Positions 19,896-28,790 of a DNA stretch of 64,000 nt are shown here, piece by piece. The stretch is from Desulfosarcina sp. BuS5. Lineage in GTDB: Bacteria > Desulfobacterota > Desulfobacteria > Desulfobacterales > BuS5. Each line of letters starts with the position of its first letter. The first letter of the stretch is position 1. Location: positions 3,842,501 through 3,906,500 of the forward strand of contig NZ_CP087952.1 in assembly GCF_028752835.1 (NCBI RefSeq), read 5' to 3'. Below the pieces are notes generated by a model. That model was given only the letters and a program-made list of their open reading frames with translations, made no database searches and was not told the origin of the DNA. The position numbers and the translations under genes are program-made.

Positions 19896-20531
19896 TTAAT
19901 AAGGGGACGCTTGATCACCCAGCGCTTTTACAAAACTCTCCGAACCACAAGGAAGCCCTTTTTCAACATGTTTAAGCAACTCATCCAGCCGTTCACTATC
20001 TTCTTTAACCGCAAGCCAGCTAGACCAATCATCTGTAGAAACAAGCATATTACCCCAGTCTTCTTTTTTACCAAGAATATCGTCCTCTTTCAGACCACAA
20101 TGTGCAGGCGCACTTGACCAAGGATAATCCTCAGCCTTTTCCACCATGCCCGCACGCACAGGGTTTCGCTCAACATAACGGATAGCCGACCAAAGATATT
20201 GATCATCCAGCGGTGAAGAAAAGAACCGACCTTGCCATAAATGACCATTCCAGCCTTTTAGCCTGTTTACACGTTGTGCATAGCGCATATGCAAAGGCTT
20301 GAACACCTTCTGCAAGCCTTCTGCTGTATCTGGTGTTGCAACTATGTGAATATGATTAGTCATAAGACAGTAGGCCTGTATTTGCACGGCATGTTGTTCA
20401 CAATATAGCTGTAACCATTCTAAATAAGCGGCTCTATCACCATCGCTGAAAAATACATTTTCCCTTCTATTCCCTCGCTGAGTAATATGATGAGGAATTC
20501 CAGCAAAAACAGTTCGTGGTAATCTTGGCAT
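19896..20531 (-). CDS. REP-associated tyrosine transposase (RAYT), second family
   Basis: This 211-residue protein is a classic RAYT: GIPHHITQRGNRRENVFF, the HUH motif in LMTNHIHIVATP, and the Tyr-containing block AIRYVERNPVRAGMVEKAEDYPWSS. It lacks the DnaA-like C-terminus of the amplified family. The gene is bounded by GGGGACGC (19907-19914, overlapping the stop) and GCGTCCCC (20548-20555), an inverted pair that probably marks REP-like ends. It occurs once in this window and on the opposite strand to the 13 other copies. Confidence 0.85.
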   Translation of the reverse strand: MPRLPRTVFAGIPHHITQRGNRRENVFFSDGDRAAYLEWLQLYCEQHAVQIQAYCLMTNHIHIVATPDTAEGLQKVFKPLHMRYAQRVNRLKGWNGHLWQGRFFSSPLDDQYLWSAIRYVERNPVRAGMVEKAEDYPWSSAPAHCGLKEDDILGKKEDWGNMLVSTDDWSSWLAVKEDSERLDELLKHVEKGLPCGSESFVKALGDQASPY

Positions 20532-20610
20532 GGAACTCCATCCTTAGCGTCCCCTAAAGGGTAGCGTCTCCTTTTATATAAATTAAAAGATATTGTCAAG
20601 GGGAGAGAAT

Positions 20611-21720
20611 GGGGGGAGTATAGGGACGTCTATGATATTATGCTTTACTTAGAAATAATTATATGATACATCTTAAACATGGCACGAAAAGCGAGAATAG
20701 ATGCACTTGGAGCACTGCATCATATAATTGTCAGGGGAATAGAACGCAAGAAAATTTTCAGATCAGATTATGATCGGAAAAACTTTTTAAATCGGCTCAA
20801 TAATTTGATTCCTGAAACACAAACCGAGTGCTTTGCATGGGTCTTGATGCCAAACCACGTCCACTTATTATTAAAAACCGGATTGATTCCGGTTTCTGTG
20901 TTAATGAGTCGTTTGCTCACCGGATACGCGGTATGGTTCAATAAGAAATACTCTCGCCACGGTCAACTTTTTCAAAACAGGTACAAGTCAATTTTATGCC
21001 AGGAAGATATATATCTAAAGGAATTAGTGCGTTATATCCACTTAAACCCGTTGAGGGCGGGTCTTGTGGAAGATATGAAAAGCCTGGATAAATATAAGTG
21101 GTGTGGTCACAGCGTTCTGATGAATAAAACCAGTGAGGAATGGCAGAATATCGATTATGTTTATAAACTGTTTTCCGGCAAAAAAAGATTGGCAATAAAA
21201 GGGTATCGAGCGTTTGTGGAAAAAGGTATAAGCGCAGGTAAACGGCAGGATCTTACCGGTGGTGGATTATTAAGGAGTATAGGCGGCTGGTCGGTTCTCA
21301 AAGATTTTCGCAAAGCAGGCATACGTGTTAAGGGAGATGAACGCATTTTAGGTGACAGTGATTTTGTTGAAAATGTTTTAAAGGCCGCCGAAGAAGAATT
21401 TGAGCAGAAATATGAATTAAGAGCCAAAGGTTATGATTTCAATCGGGTAATACAGCGGGTTGCCGAAGTGATGGGCATGGAGATTGAGCAGGTAACGGCT
21501 TTCGGGAAATCACCGCCAACAGTGAAAGCGCGAAGTCTTTTATGTTTTTGGGCTCGTCGAAAGCTCGGCATGACAACCATTGAAATTGGAAAAAAGCTGA
21601 ATATATGCCAATCAGCGGTAAGTCGTTCATCCATAAGAGGTGAAAAAATTGAAAGAGAAAACAGATTTGAGTTGATAGCGTAAAAACGCATAATATCATA
21701 GACGTCCCCATACCTGCCCC
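20611..21720 (+). mobile_element. RAYT-like element copy 4
   Basis: Both ends are canonical (GGGGGGAGTATAGGGACG; CCATACCTGCCCC). The right flank is the last part of a PKD-domain gene whose longer copy is at 36395-36832, while the left flank is unrelated AT-rich DNA. Confidence 0.9.
20679..21683 (+). CDS. RAYT-like Y1-DnaA_C transposase (copy 4), intact
   Basis: This is a full-length copy. Variant residues are DALGALHH near the start, LMPNHVH in the HUH motif, KKYSRHG, NKTSEEW, FWARRKL and a C-terminal ELIA. Several of these reappear in copies 7 and 8 in other combinations. Confidence 0.87.
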   Translation: MARKARIDALGALHHIIVRGIERKKIFRSDYDRKNFLNRLNNLIPETQTECFAWVLMPNHVHLLLKTGLIPVSVLMSRLLTGYAVWFNKKYSRHGQLFQNRYKSILCQEDIYLKELVRYIHLNPLRAGLVEDMKSLDKYKWCGHSVLMNKTSEEWQNIDYVYKLFSGKKRLAIKGYRAFVEKGISAGKRQDLTGGGLLRSIGGWSVLKDFRKAGIRVKGDERILGDSDFVENVLKAAEEEFEQKYELRAKGYDFNRVIQRVAEVMGMEIEQVTAFGKSPPTVKARSLLCFWARRKLGMTTIEIGKKLNICQSAVSRSSIRGEKIERENRFELIA

Positions 21721-21847
21721 CGATACCTATAATGTAACTCTTACGGTAACTGATAATGAGGGCGCTTCCGGGGAGGATTCTGTTGATGTTGTTATTGCGG
21801 CGGATCTTACACCGCCTGCGATTGTATCGGCTGTAGGGGTTAAATAA
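21721..21847 (+). pseudogene. PKD-domain protein, C-terminal fragment (first copy)
   Basis: The 42-codon tail DTYNVTLTVTDNEGASGEDS...VSAVGVK is identical in sequence to the end of the fragment at 36395-36832. RAYT copy 4 cuts it upstream. Confidence 0.8.
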
Positions 21848-21858
21848 AAAAACAGTTT

Positions 21859-21928
21859 TAAGTTGTTAAGTTTTAAGTGTTAGGTGGTGTTTTTCTTAAA
21901 ACTTAATAACTTAAAACTTAACAACTTA
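21859..21928. terminator. Long inverted repeat between convergent genes (bidirectional terminator)
   Basis: Perfect 20-bp arms (TAAGTTGTTAAGTTTTAAGT at 21859-21878 and its complement at 21909-21928) surround a ~30-nt loop. It lies between the convergent PKD fragment and coiled-coil gene and is duplicated at 36844-36913. Confidence 0.7.
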
Positions 21929-22681
21929 TTAAAGCAACTTAACCAGAGTTGCGATAACAGCGGACTGGGCCAGAAGCATTCCGGCCACCCATTTTATGAC
22001 CCCGCCTTTGGTTTCGGCAATCTCCTTTTGTAAAGCGCCTTTTATTTCGGCAATCTCCTTTTGCAGCATCAGGATATCCTGCTTGGCGGCATTCGCGTTG
22101 TTTTCGATATCCTTTTGTAAAGCGCTTTTGGTTTCGGCAATCTCCTTTTGCAGCATCAGGATATCCTGCTTGGCGGCATTCGCGTTGTTTTCGATATCCT
22201 TTTGTAAAGCGCCTTTGGTTTCGGCAATCTCCTTTTGTAAAGCGCCTTTTATTTCGGCAATCTCCTTTTGCAGCATCAGGATATCCTGCTTGGCGGCATT
22301 CGCGTTGTTTTCGATATCCTTTTGTAAAGCGCTTTTGGTTTCGGCAATCTCCTTTTGCAGCATCAGGATATCCTGCTTGGCGGCATTCGCGTTGTTTTCG
22401 ATATCCTTTTGTAAAGCGCTTTTGGTTTCGGCAATCTCCTTTTGCAGCATCAGGATATCCTGCTTGGCGGCATTCGCGTTGTTTTCGATATCCTTTTGTA
22501 AAGCGCTTTTGGTTTCGGCAATCTCCTTTTGCAGCATCAGGATATCCTGCTTGGCGGCAAGGTTGCTGTCGATGATCCTTTTTAAAGTTTTGGCCTGGAC
22601 TTCAGCCTGTTGTCCGGTAAAGCCGACTTTTTGTAATTCATTGGCATAACTTAAGGTGTCAAATTCGATTGCAGCAAGCAT
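21929..22681 (-). CDS. DUF1640-like coiled-coil membrane protein with tandem repeats
   Basis: The 250-residue protein starts FDTLSYANELQKVGFTGQQA, the signature of bacterial DUF1640 proteins (relatives of CCDC90/MCUR1). It ends in a membrane segment (KWVAGMLLAQSAVIATLVKLL). Residues ~43-220 are tandem 29-residue units (AKQDILMLQKEIAETKSALQ then KDIENNANA), nearly identical at the DNA level (87 bp), with two shorter inserts (LQKEIAEIKGA). A long coiled coil anchored at its C-terminus is expected. The number of units probably varies. A truncated second copy lies at 36915-37090. Confidence 0.8.
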   Translation of the reverse strand: MLAAIEFDTLSYANELQKVGFTGQQAEVQAKTLKRIIDSNLAAKQDILMLQKEIAETKSALQKDIENNANAAKQDILMLQKEIAETKSALQKDIENNANAAKQDILMLQKEIAETKSALQKDIENNANAAKQDILMLQKEIAEIKGALQKEIAETKGALQKDIENNANAAKQDILMLQKEIAETKSALQKDIENNANAAKQDILMLQKEIAEIKGALQKEIAETKGGVIKWVAGMLLAQSAVIATLVKLL

Positions 22682-22773
22682 CCGGATAGCTCCTTTTCTC
22701 CATCAGGTTTTATTTAAAAAAAACAAATTTTGGACTAAAAGTCAACTGTTATTGTGTTCAGAAAGGAAAGGCA

Positions 22774-22842
22774 GTGAGTTTTGCTAACCCGGATATCATC
22801 CCGCCGCATGATGTAACTGACGCACATAAAGAATCACTGTTC
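22774..22842 (+). pseudogene. N-terminal gene fragment cut by RAYT copy 5
   Basis: GTG 22774 (AAGGAAAGG upstream) opens SFANPDIIPPHDVTDAHKES, which runs straight into the left end of RAYT copy 5. The PHD-type start is reminiscent of Rpn/DUF4351-type nuclease-like proteins, but it is too short to assign. Confidence 0.4.
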
Positions 22843-23489
22843 GGGGGGAGTATAGGGACGTCTATGAGATTATGCTTTACTTAGAAATAATTATATGATA
22901 CATCTTAAACATGGCACGAAAAGCGAGACGAGAATAGATGCACCTGGAGCACTGCATCATATAATTGTCAGTGGGATAGAACGTAAGAAAATTTTCAGAT
23001 CAGATTATGATCGGAAAAACTTTTTAAATCGGCTCAATAATTTGATTCCTGAAACACAAACCGAGTGTTTTGCATGGGTATTGATTCCAAACCACGTCCA
23101 CTTATTATTAAAAACCGGATTGATTCCGGTTTCTGTGTTAATGAGTCGTTTGCTCACCGGATACGCGGTATGGTTCAATAAGAAATACCGTCGCCACGGT
23201 CAACTTTTTCAAAACAGGTACAAGTCGATTTTATGCCAGGAAGATATATATCTAAAGGAATTGGTGCGTTATATCCACTTAAACCCGTTGAGGGCGAGTC
23301 TTGTGGAAGATATGAAAAGCCTGGATAAATATAAGTGGTGCGGTCACAGTGTTCTGATGAATAAAGCCAGTGAGGAATGGCAGAATATCGATTATGTTTA
23401 TAAACTGTTTTCCGGCAAAAAAAGATTGGCAATAAAAGGGTATCGAGCGTTTATTGAAAAAGGTATAAGCGCAGGTAAACGGCAGGATC
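22843..23489 (+). mobile_element. RAYT-like element copy 5, left part
   Basis: The canonical left end is followed by the transposase gene from ATG 22912. A 5-bp insertion after the eighth codon region (GCGAGACGAGAATAG) creates an immediate stop, so the intact reading resumes only in another frame. At 23490 the element is entered by IS66 DNA. The matching right part is at 27669-28221. Confidence 0.85.
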
Positions 23490-24222
23490 GTGTCCTTTCG
23501 GCAAGCGTGCATAGCGCAAAAAAAAATTTAGCGTAGGTAAGCAGTCAGCAGTTAGGTGCCTGTTTTTTTGCAGGCACCCGGCTGATTAATCAGGATGGAA
23601 ATATTAAAAAGTGATTTTATGCTTCAGGATTGTCCGGTTCAATCAGTGCGGATTTATAATTCCACGGCATCCATTTGTCTGGGGATTCTGACAACTCAGA
23701 GGCATGTTCCAGCAGTGCTGTCAGGTAATCAAAAGGATTGGTACCGGATAAATTACAGGTATGAATCAGACTCATGAACAGATCACCTACCATGGCACCA
23801 TGCTCAGTTTTATAAAACAGAGCATTCTTGCGATGCAGAACGACCTTTTTCAAAGCCTGTTCGCAAATATTGTTGTCCAAAGGTACACCTGGTTCCCTGA
23901 GAAAAAGGGTCAACGCCTCCCAATGTTTGAGCATGTAGCCAATAGCCTGGCCCAGCCCGCTGTTGGGCTCCACCAAATGTTGGTCTATTTGTTTGTGAAA
24001 CCAGGTGTTGAGCTTTTTCATCAGCGGACCGCTGTTGTCCTGATGAAACCGCAGCCGTTCTTCAGCTTCCATGTTCTGTTCTTTGGTAATCTTATCATTT
24101 TTATATACCTCTGCGAGGATTTCGAGTACATAACTGCACTCTTCCGGGAAGCTTTGCAGTACGTCAACAAACTGTCTTCGTCCATGTGTAAGACAATTTG
24201 CCAGCAGAGTTTCGAATTCTTT
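23490..24222 (-). mobile_element. IS66 element A, truncated, with tnpC 3' end
   Basis: One terminal repeat (GTGTCCTTTCGGCAAGCG) starts at 23490. Inside, 23617-24222 encodes the C-terminal ~200 residues of an IS66 TnpC, nearly identical to the copy at 24349-25908. At 24223 it is interrupted by the same terminal repeat of IS66 element B, directly after the codons for EFETLL. The remaining part of element A is absent. Confidence 0.88.
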
Positions 24223-24348
24223 GTGTCCTTTCGGCAAGCGTGCATAGCGCAAAAAAAAATTTGGCGTAGGTAAGCAGTCAGCGGTTAGGTGCCTGTTTTT
24301 TGCAGGCACCCGGCTGATCAATCAGGATGGAAATATTAAAAAGTGATT

Positions 24349-25908
24349 TTATGCTTCAGGATTGTCCGGTTCAATCAGTGCGGATTTATAATTCCACGGC
24401 ATCCATTTATCTGGGGATTCTGACAACTCAGAGGCATGTTCCAGCAGTGCTGTCAGGTAATCAAAAGGATTGGTACCGGATAAATTACAGGTATGAATCA
24501 GACTCATGAACAGATCACCTACCATGGCACCATGCTCAGTTTTATAAAACAGAGCATTCTTGCGATGCAGAACGACCTTTTTCAAAGCCTGTTCGCAAAT
24601 ATTGTTGTCCAAAGGTACACCTGGTTCCCTGAGAAAAAGGGTCAACGCCTCCCAATGTTTGAGCATGTAGCCAATAGCCTGGCCCAGCCCGCTGTTGGGC
24701 TCCACCAAATGTTGGTCTATTTGTTTGTGAAACCAGGTGTTGAGCTTTTTCATCAGCGGACCGCTGTTGTCCTGATGAAACCGCAGCCGTTCTTCAGCTT
24801 CCATGTTCTGTTCTTTGGTAATCTTATCATTTTTATATACCTCTGCGAGGATTTCGAGTACATAACTGCACTCTTCCGGGAAGCTTTGCAGTACGTCAAC
24901 AAACTGTCTTCGTCCATGTGTAAGACAATTTGCCAGCAGAGTTTCGAATTCTTTGGGAACATTTCTGGACAGAGCATCACACATCTGAATGGGTGGGCTC
25001 AGACCAATACGACGCTTAAGTAAATCCATCAAGTTTTCTCCGGCATGCTGACGGCCGGTAAAAAACAGTGCAATTTTATGATCATCGGTTTTTGACAGTA
25101 TACCCGTGGTAAATATACCTTTACGTTCCGGGTTATTTTCTTTGTTTTCCTTCATCAGGGACAAAACCTTCATAGTGGTGTCATCATTATGAATGATATC
25201 GCCCTGAGCGCCCTGACGGATAAATTCCTGATAAATCGGAGTAAGTTCCATTGCCATTTGATCGACAATCTCGAACTGTGTCGATGCAGGCAATGGTATG
25301 CCAAGACTTTGCTGAAGATCTTTAAGTCTGTTAAATGGCATACCGGTACCATATTTCAAAAGAGCAATCATGGCCTTGGCTTTTGCATCATATTTGTCTT
25401 CACCCACATTTTCAGGTGTCGATGCGGTGAAAATTGCTCCACAGAGATTACAGCGTAAACGCTGCATTTCATAGACAGTTCCACTTAATGGAGCGTTTCC
25501 GGTGATGCGTATGATTCGCTGCGGCTCCTTTAATTCATATACCTTGCCCTTTAAACATTCAGGGCAGTTGTCTCCAGGTTTAAGAGTATCATGGAAGACT
25601 CTGACTTTTTTTGCCCCGGTATAATTTTTAGCAGGTTTGCGGCCATGACCTTTTTTAGCTTTAACAGAATTCTTCTTTTTTGGGTGAGCCTTTGTTTTTC
25701 CAGTTTTTTCGGTAGTTGCACCAAACAGCATGCGCAACAGCCGTCGTATGGAGGCGGCTTTATTGTCCACACACTGACTTAAAAGGTAGATAGTGTCAGC
25801 CATAGCCTTGATGAGTTCATAGTCCTCAGGTGGCAACAGTTCTTTAACACGCTTTAAAAGAGCATCTAACTGCTTGACGTCCAGGTCTATACGTTCCGGG
25901 GTCTTCAC
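24349..25908 (-). CDS. IS66 transposase TnpC
   Basis: This 519-residue DDE transposase starts at GTG 25908, which overlaps the stop of the DruA-like gene (GTGA). The N-terminus is a coiled-coil/zinc-finger region (LGPGDNCPECLKG-like CPEC and LRCNLCGAIF). The DDE_Tnp_IS66 core has Asp in HNDDTTMKVL, a second Asp in MCDALSRN and the Glu in LDNNICEQALKKVVLHRKN, followed by the C-terminal region SLIHTCNLSGTNPFDYL. The gene appears intact and active. Confidence 0.92.
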   Translation of the reverse strand: MKTPERIDLDVKQLDALLKRVKELLPPEDYELIKAMADTIYLLSQCVDNKAASIRRLLRMLFGATTEKTGKTKAHPKKKNSVKAKKGHGRKPAKNYTGAKKVRVFHDTLKPGDNCPECLKGKVYELKEPQRIIRITGNAPLSGTVYEMQRLRCNLCGAIFTASTPENVGEDKYDAKAKAMIALLKYGTGMPFNRLKDLQQSLGIPLPASTQFEIVDQMAMELTPIYQEFIRQGAQGDIIHNDDTTMKVLSLMKENKENNPERKGIFTTGILSKTDDHKIALFFTGRQHAGENLMDLLKRRIGLSPPIQMCDALSRNVPKEFETLLANCLTHGRRQFVDVLQSFPEECSYVLEILAEVYKNDKITKEQNMEAEERLRFHQDNSGPLMKKLNTWFHKQIDQHLVEPNSGLGQAIGYMLKHWEALTLFLREPGVPLDNNICEQALKKVVLHRKNALFYKTEHGAMVGDLFMSLIHTCNLSGTNPFDYLTALLEHASELSESPDKWMPWNYKSALIEPDNPEA

Positions 25909-26786
25909 TGTGTGTCCCCCCGTAAAAGGCTGCGAAAATTTTTGGCTAATGGATATCCCCAAACAGCCTTTATAGATCGGTTCGGTTTAAATGTTTGATC
26001 ATTTTTACCCCTGCCGGTGGTGTCTCCAAGATACTTCCAGTTCGCAGCCTTGTAACAGGTACCGGCAAAACGGGTTTTGTCCACAAAAGTTTCAAGGTAC
26101 CAGATGGGATGATTGTAGATTTTACGCCAATCCAGGGCCAAGATTTTTATCATGTGACCAAGAAGATGGGAGGCCAGATGTGGTACGCGCACCCATGGTA
26201 GAATTAAAAATCGTGTATTATACGCCAAAAGGTGCAGATTTTTTTTACGCGTCTTCGCATCCCAGCCGATAAACCTGTCCCTGCAGCCTATATGCCTCGC
26301 TGCAGAAGACCAGGCAAAACATGCTATTGGCCGCCCATCAGTATAAACGATGTATTTCAGCTGTTCGCCCACTGAATGGCAGTAACCCAGATAATGGTAA
26401 TACTCGATCAGGCTGTTGAACATTTTTTCATGCGGGCTTCTGCGTACCTGGCAAAATTCAAGCGGCCGTATTTTGGCTAATTTTGTTTCCAGTAAAGTTT
26501 GATTGATCTGAATTTTTTTAGGTTTTCTACGTTCTACAAATGGATTATGGGGATTACATTTTTTGTCCGGCAGACGTATGAATCCTGCACGGTGCAGTTC
26601 TAACATCATACCCCGACAGACCATATCACGCAATGCCCCATTGGCCTGGACCCAATTCCAGGCTATGCACAGTTTTCTGGAAAGCGCCCGGCGGCTGGCA
26701 TCCGGATTTTGAGCAATAAGCTCCTTGATAAAAATAATATCTTTGTCAGTAACGACTCTGCCTCTATACGTAAACATGGGCATCAA
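25905..26786 (-). CDS. DruA/DUF4338-family protein inside IS66
   Basis: This 293-residue protein has the DruA core: ARHIGCRDRFIGWDAKTR, YNTRFLILPWVRVPHLASHL, LETFVDKTRFAGTCYKAANW and GDTTGRGKND. The N-terminal ~90 residues contain a helix-turn-helix-like segment (ASRRALSRKLCIAWNWVQ). DruA-type proteins are known as components of the Druantia anti-phage system, and DUF4338 genes are also found in transposons; their biochemical activity is not settled. Here the gene sits between tnpB (44 nt gap) and tnpC (4-nt overlap) and is therefore part of the IS operon, probably aiding transposition or element maintenance rather than acting as a full Druantia locus. Confidence 0.85.
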   Translation of the reverse strand: MMPMFTYRGRVVTDKDIIFIKELIAQNPDASRRALSRKLCIAWNWVQANGALRDMVCRGMMLELHRAGFIRLPDKKCNPHNPFVERRKPKKIQINQTLLETKLAKIRPLEFCQVRRSPHEKMFNSLIEYYHYLGYCHSVGEQLKYIVYTDGRPIACFAWSSAARHIGCRDRFIGWDAKTRKKNLHLLAYNTRFLILPWVRVPHLASHLLGHMIKILALDWRKIYNHPIWYLETFVDKTRFAGTCYKAANWKYLGDTTGRGKNDQTFKPNRSIKAVWGYPLAKNFRSLLRGDTQ

Positions 26787-26830
26787 ATATCACATTTTTT
26801 ACTGGAACGTAAGTCATTAAATATTTTTTT

Positions 26831-27193
26831 TTATTTTTTTACAGGAATTGGCCGCCACAATGGTGCAACATGAGCCTTTACAGGATTACCGTTCCAGATC
26901 AGAAGCTGCAGTTCATGAACGGCCAGAGGCCTGACCGCCTCACCGGATTTGTTTGGCCACCAGTTGAAACGTCCCTTAGACAGCCTTTTCTGACACATCC
27001 AGAATCCTTGGCCATCATACATAATGATCTTTATGGCAGTTGCCTTTTTATTACGAAAAATAAAAACATACCCTGAAAATGGATCGGAGCGCAGCACCTG
27101 CCGACAAACAGCATTTAGACCGTCGATACCTTTTCTGAAATCCACCGGGTCTATGGCCAGCAGGATACGCATTTGCGGAGTTATCTGAATCAT
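26831..27193 (-). CDS. IS66 accessory protein TnpB
   Basis: The 120-residue protein has the IS66 TnpB (Orf2) signature ILLAIDPVDFRKGIDGL, VFIFRNKKATAIKIIMYDGQGFW and KRLSKGRFNWW. Its ATG overlaps the tnpA stop (ATGA). TnpB is required for IS66 transposition in studied elements, though its biochemical role is unclear. Confidence 0.92.
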   Translation of the reverse strand: MIQITPQMRILLAIDPVDFRKGIDGLNAVCRQVLRSDPFSGYVFIFRNKKATAIKIIMYDGQGFWMCQKRLSKGRFNWWPNKSGEAVRPLAVHELQLLIWNGNPVKAHVAPLWRPIPVKK

Positions 27194-27576
27194 GGCTGAC
27201 TCCAAAACTGTTGGGTTATATTGATCAAGTCAGAACTGTCCGCAATTTGCATTGTCATCCTGGCACCGTTCTGATGTTGCATCTCGATAATGCCCTTGAA
27301 AGGCAAAGGGGCTTGGGCTACATCAAGTTCGATGAAAGATGCCGTCGGCACGGACGGATTTGGTGATATATTCTGGACGTAATGCTTTAGCTTGGTATGG
27401 TTGAGGCTCAAGGCTTTTGATATACGGTGCAGAGAATAGGCAGGGTATAACGAGGCAGCGGCTTCCCATAATGCTTCCGGAATGGCTTTACCTCTATCCC
27501 GGCTGTTACGCCATTGTTTAAATTTTTCCCGTACTTCATCCAGACTGTACTCGCCTGAAGGCTGCATAAGATTCAT
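27190..27576 (-). CDS. IS66 accessory protein TnpA (helix-turn-helix)
   Basis: The 128-residue first gene of the IS66 operon has REKFKQWRNSRDRGKAIPEALWEAA followed by a predicted helix-turn-helix (YSLHRISKALSLNHTKLKHYV). Length and position match IS66 TnpA/Orf1. AGGAGG lies upstream of ATG 27576. Confidence 0.85.
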   Translation of the reverse strand: MNLMQPSGEYSLDEVREKFKQWRNSRDRGKAIPEALWEAAASLYPAYSLHRISKALSLNHTKLKHYVQNISPNPSVPTASFIELDVAQAPLPFKGIIEMQHQNGARMTMQIADSSDLINITQQFWSQP

Positions 27577-27668
27577 CGGTCATCCTCCTTATATAATATT
27601 ACGTGATTTGAATGACCGATACTACCTTATTTGAATTTGTTTTTCATGCACGCTTGCCGAAAGGACAC

Positions 27669-28221
27669 ACTGTTTTCCGGCAAAAAAAGATTGGCAATAA
27701 AAGGGTATCGAGCGTTTATTGAAAAAGGTATAAGCGCAGGTAAACGGCAGGATCTTACCGGTGGTGGATTATTAAGGAGTATAGGCGGCTGGTCGGTTCT
27801 CAAAGATTTTCGCAAAGCAGGCATACGTGTTAAGGGAGATGAACGCATTTTAGGTGACAGTGATTTTGTTGAAAATGTTTTAAAGGCCGCCGAAGAAGAA
27901 TTTGAGCAGAAATATGAATTAAGAGCCAAAGGTTATGATTTCAATCGGGTAATACAGCGGGTTGCCGAAGTGATGGGCATGGAGATTGAGCAGGTAACGG
28001 CTTTCGGGAAATCACCGCCAACAGTTAAAGCGCGAAGTCTTTTATGTTTTTGGGCCCATCGAAAGCTCGGCATGACAACCATTGAAATTGGAAAAAAGCT
28101 GAATATATGCCAACCAGCGGTAAGTCGTTCATCTATAAGAGGTGAAAAAATTGAAAGAGAAAACAGATTTGAGTTGATAGGGTAAAAACGCATAATATCA
28201 TAACGTCCCCATACCTGCCCC
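27669..28221 (+). mobile_element. RAYT-like element copy 5, right part
   Basis: This part resumes at the codons for LFSGKKRL and carries the transposase C-terminus to the stop at 28185 and the right end. It overlaps the left part (22843-23489) by ~86 bp that are present on both sides of the IS66 DNA. The two parts therefore cannot come from one simple IS66 insertion. Both show the same FIEKGISAGKRQD variant. Confidence 0.82.
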
Positions 28222-28395
28222 AATATCCGACACCCAAGGGGCACCATAATTCATAAGATCACTATGATTCCCCATGATTGCCCCCTGGCTTATATCCCAG
28301 AGGTCATCATAAACCGCTGAAGCGGCCAATGCCGTTCCTGAAAAAGATATAAGTACTGAAAAAACCAAAGCCCAAAATAAAGTTAAATTTCTCAA
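28222..28395 (-). pseudogene. Exported protein, N-terminal fragment
   Basis: A clear signal peptide (MRNLTLFWALVFSVLISFSG then TALAAS, cleavage after ALA) is followed by ~35 residues (YDDLWDISQGAIMGNHSDL). The frame runs into the right end of RAYT copy 5. GGAGG lies 10 nt before ATG 28395. The mature function is unknown. Confidence 0.65.
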
Positions 28396-28702
28396 AACAA
28401 TTCCTCCTTTTATGTTAAGATTTCTAATCAGTATGCGCTTTTAATTTCAGCCGCAAGCGTGAAATCGCTACCGTTCGGCGCATCTAAAAATAATAAAGTT
28501 ATCATGGTAATTAGCAAGGAGCATGCCATTGTTGGATACTATGAGTTTTATTGAATAATATAAGGTGGTTATTGTATTATATGAATAATCGTTTAAAAAA
28601 TAGTATGTAAAAAAGAAGCCAATATATGGGCAAAACTTTTCTGCTAAATGGTAAAAAATTACATATTTCTGTGGAAAAGTATATCTTATAGGGGAAACAA
28701 CG
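28396..28702. other. Intergenic region without recognisable gene
   Basis: About 300 bp of AT-rich DNA. I see no coding frame of length, RNA gene or clear repeat in it. It contains the presumed promoter region of the exported-protein fragment but no convincing promoter boxes. Confidence 0.5.
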
Positions 28703-28788
28703 GGGTCATATCTTAAATATTAACTATTGACTTATCAAACTATCTTTCATGATTAATGACAGAATAGTTCACATTTAAGATGTGACCC
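28703..28788. repeat. 86-bp inverted-repeat element after hepT
   Basis: Arms GGGTCATATCTTAAAT and ATTTAAGATGTGACCC (one mismatch) enclose ~54 bp. The right arm lies 2 bp from the hepT stop, so it may serve as a terminator, or it may be a small MITE or REP relic. Confidence 0.6.
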
Positions 28789-28790
28789 TG

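Larger units (their letters stand above)
24223..27668 (-). mobile_element. IS66-family element B, 3446 bp, complete, carrying druA-like gene
   Basis: It is bounded by perfect 23-bp inverted repeats beginning GTGTCCTTTCGGCAAGCG. It carries tnpA, tnpB, a DruA-like gene and tnpC on the minus strand, with ATGA/GTGA overlaps at two junctions. The expected 8-bp target duplication is absent: the left neighbour is IS66 A and the right neighbour is RAYT copy 5, which indicates a later rearrangement. Confidence 0.9.

Noticed and set aside
22017..22560. Regularly spaced repeats resembling a CRISPR array
   Set aside because: The units are contiguous 87-bp coding repeats in frame with a coiled-coil protein, without unique spacers.
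21996..22649. Long plus-strand frame rich in Ser/Cys/Phe opposite the coiled-coil gene
   Set aside because: It is a mirror of the repeat in the antisense frame; the minus-strand protein has the family signature and a membrane anchor.
25905..26786. A complete Druantia defence locus
   Set aside because: Only a DruA homologue is present; the large DruE-type helicase and other partners are missing and the gene lies inside an IS66 operon.
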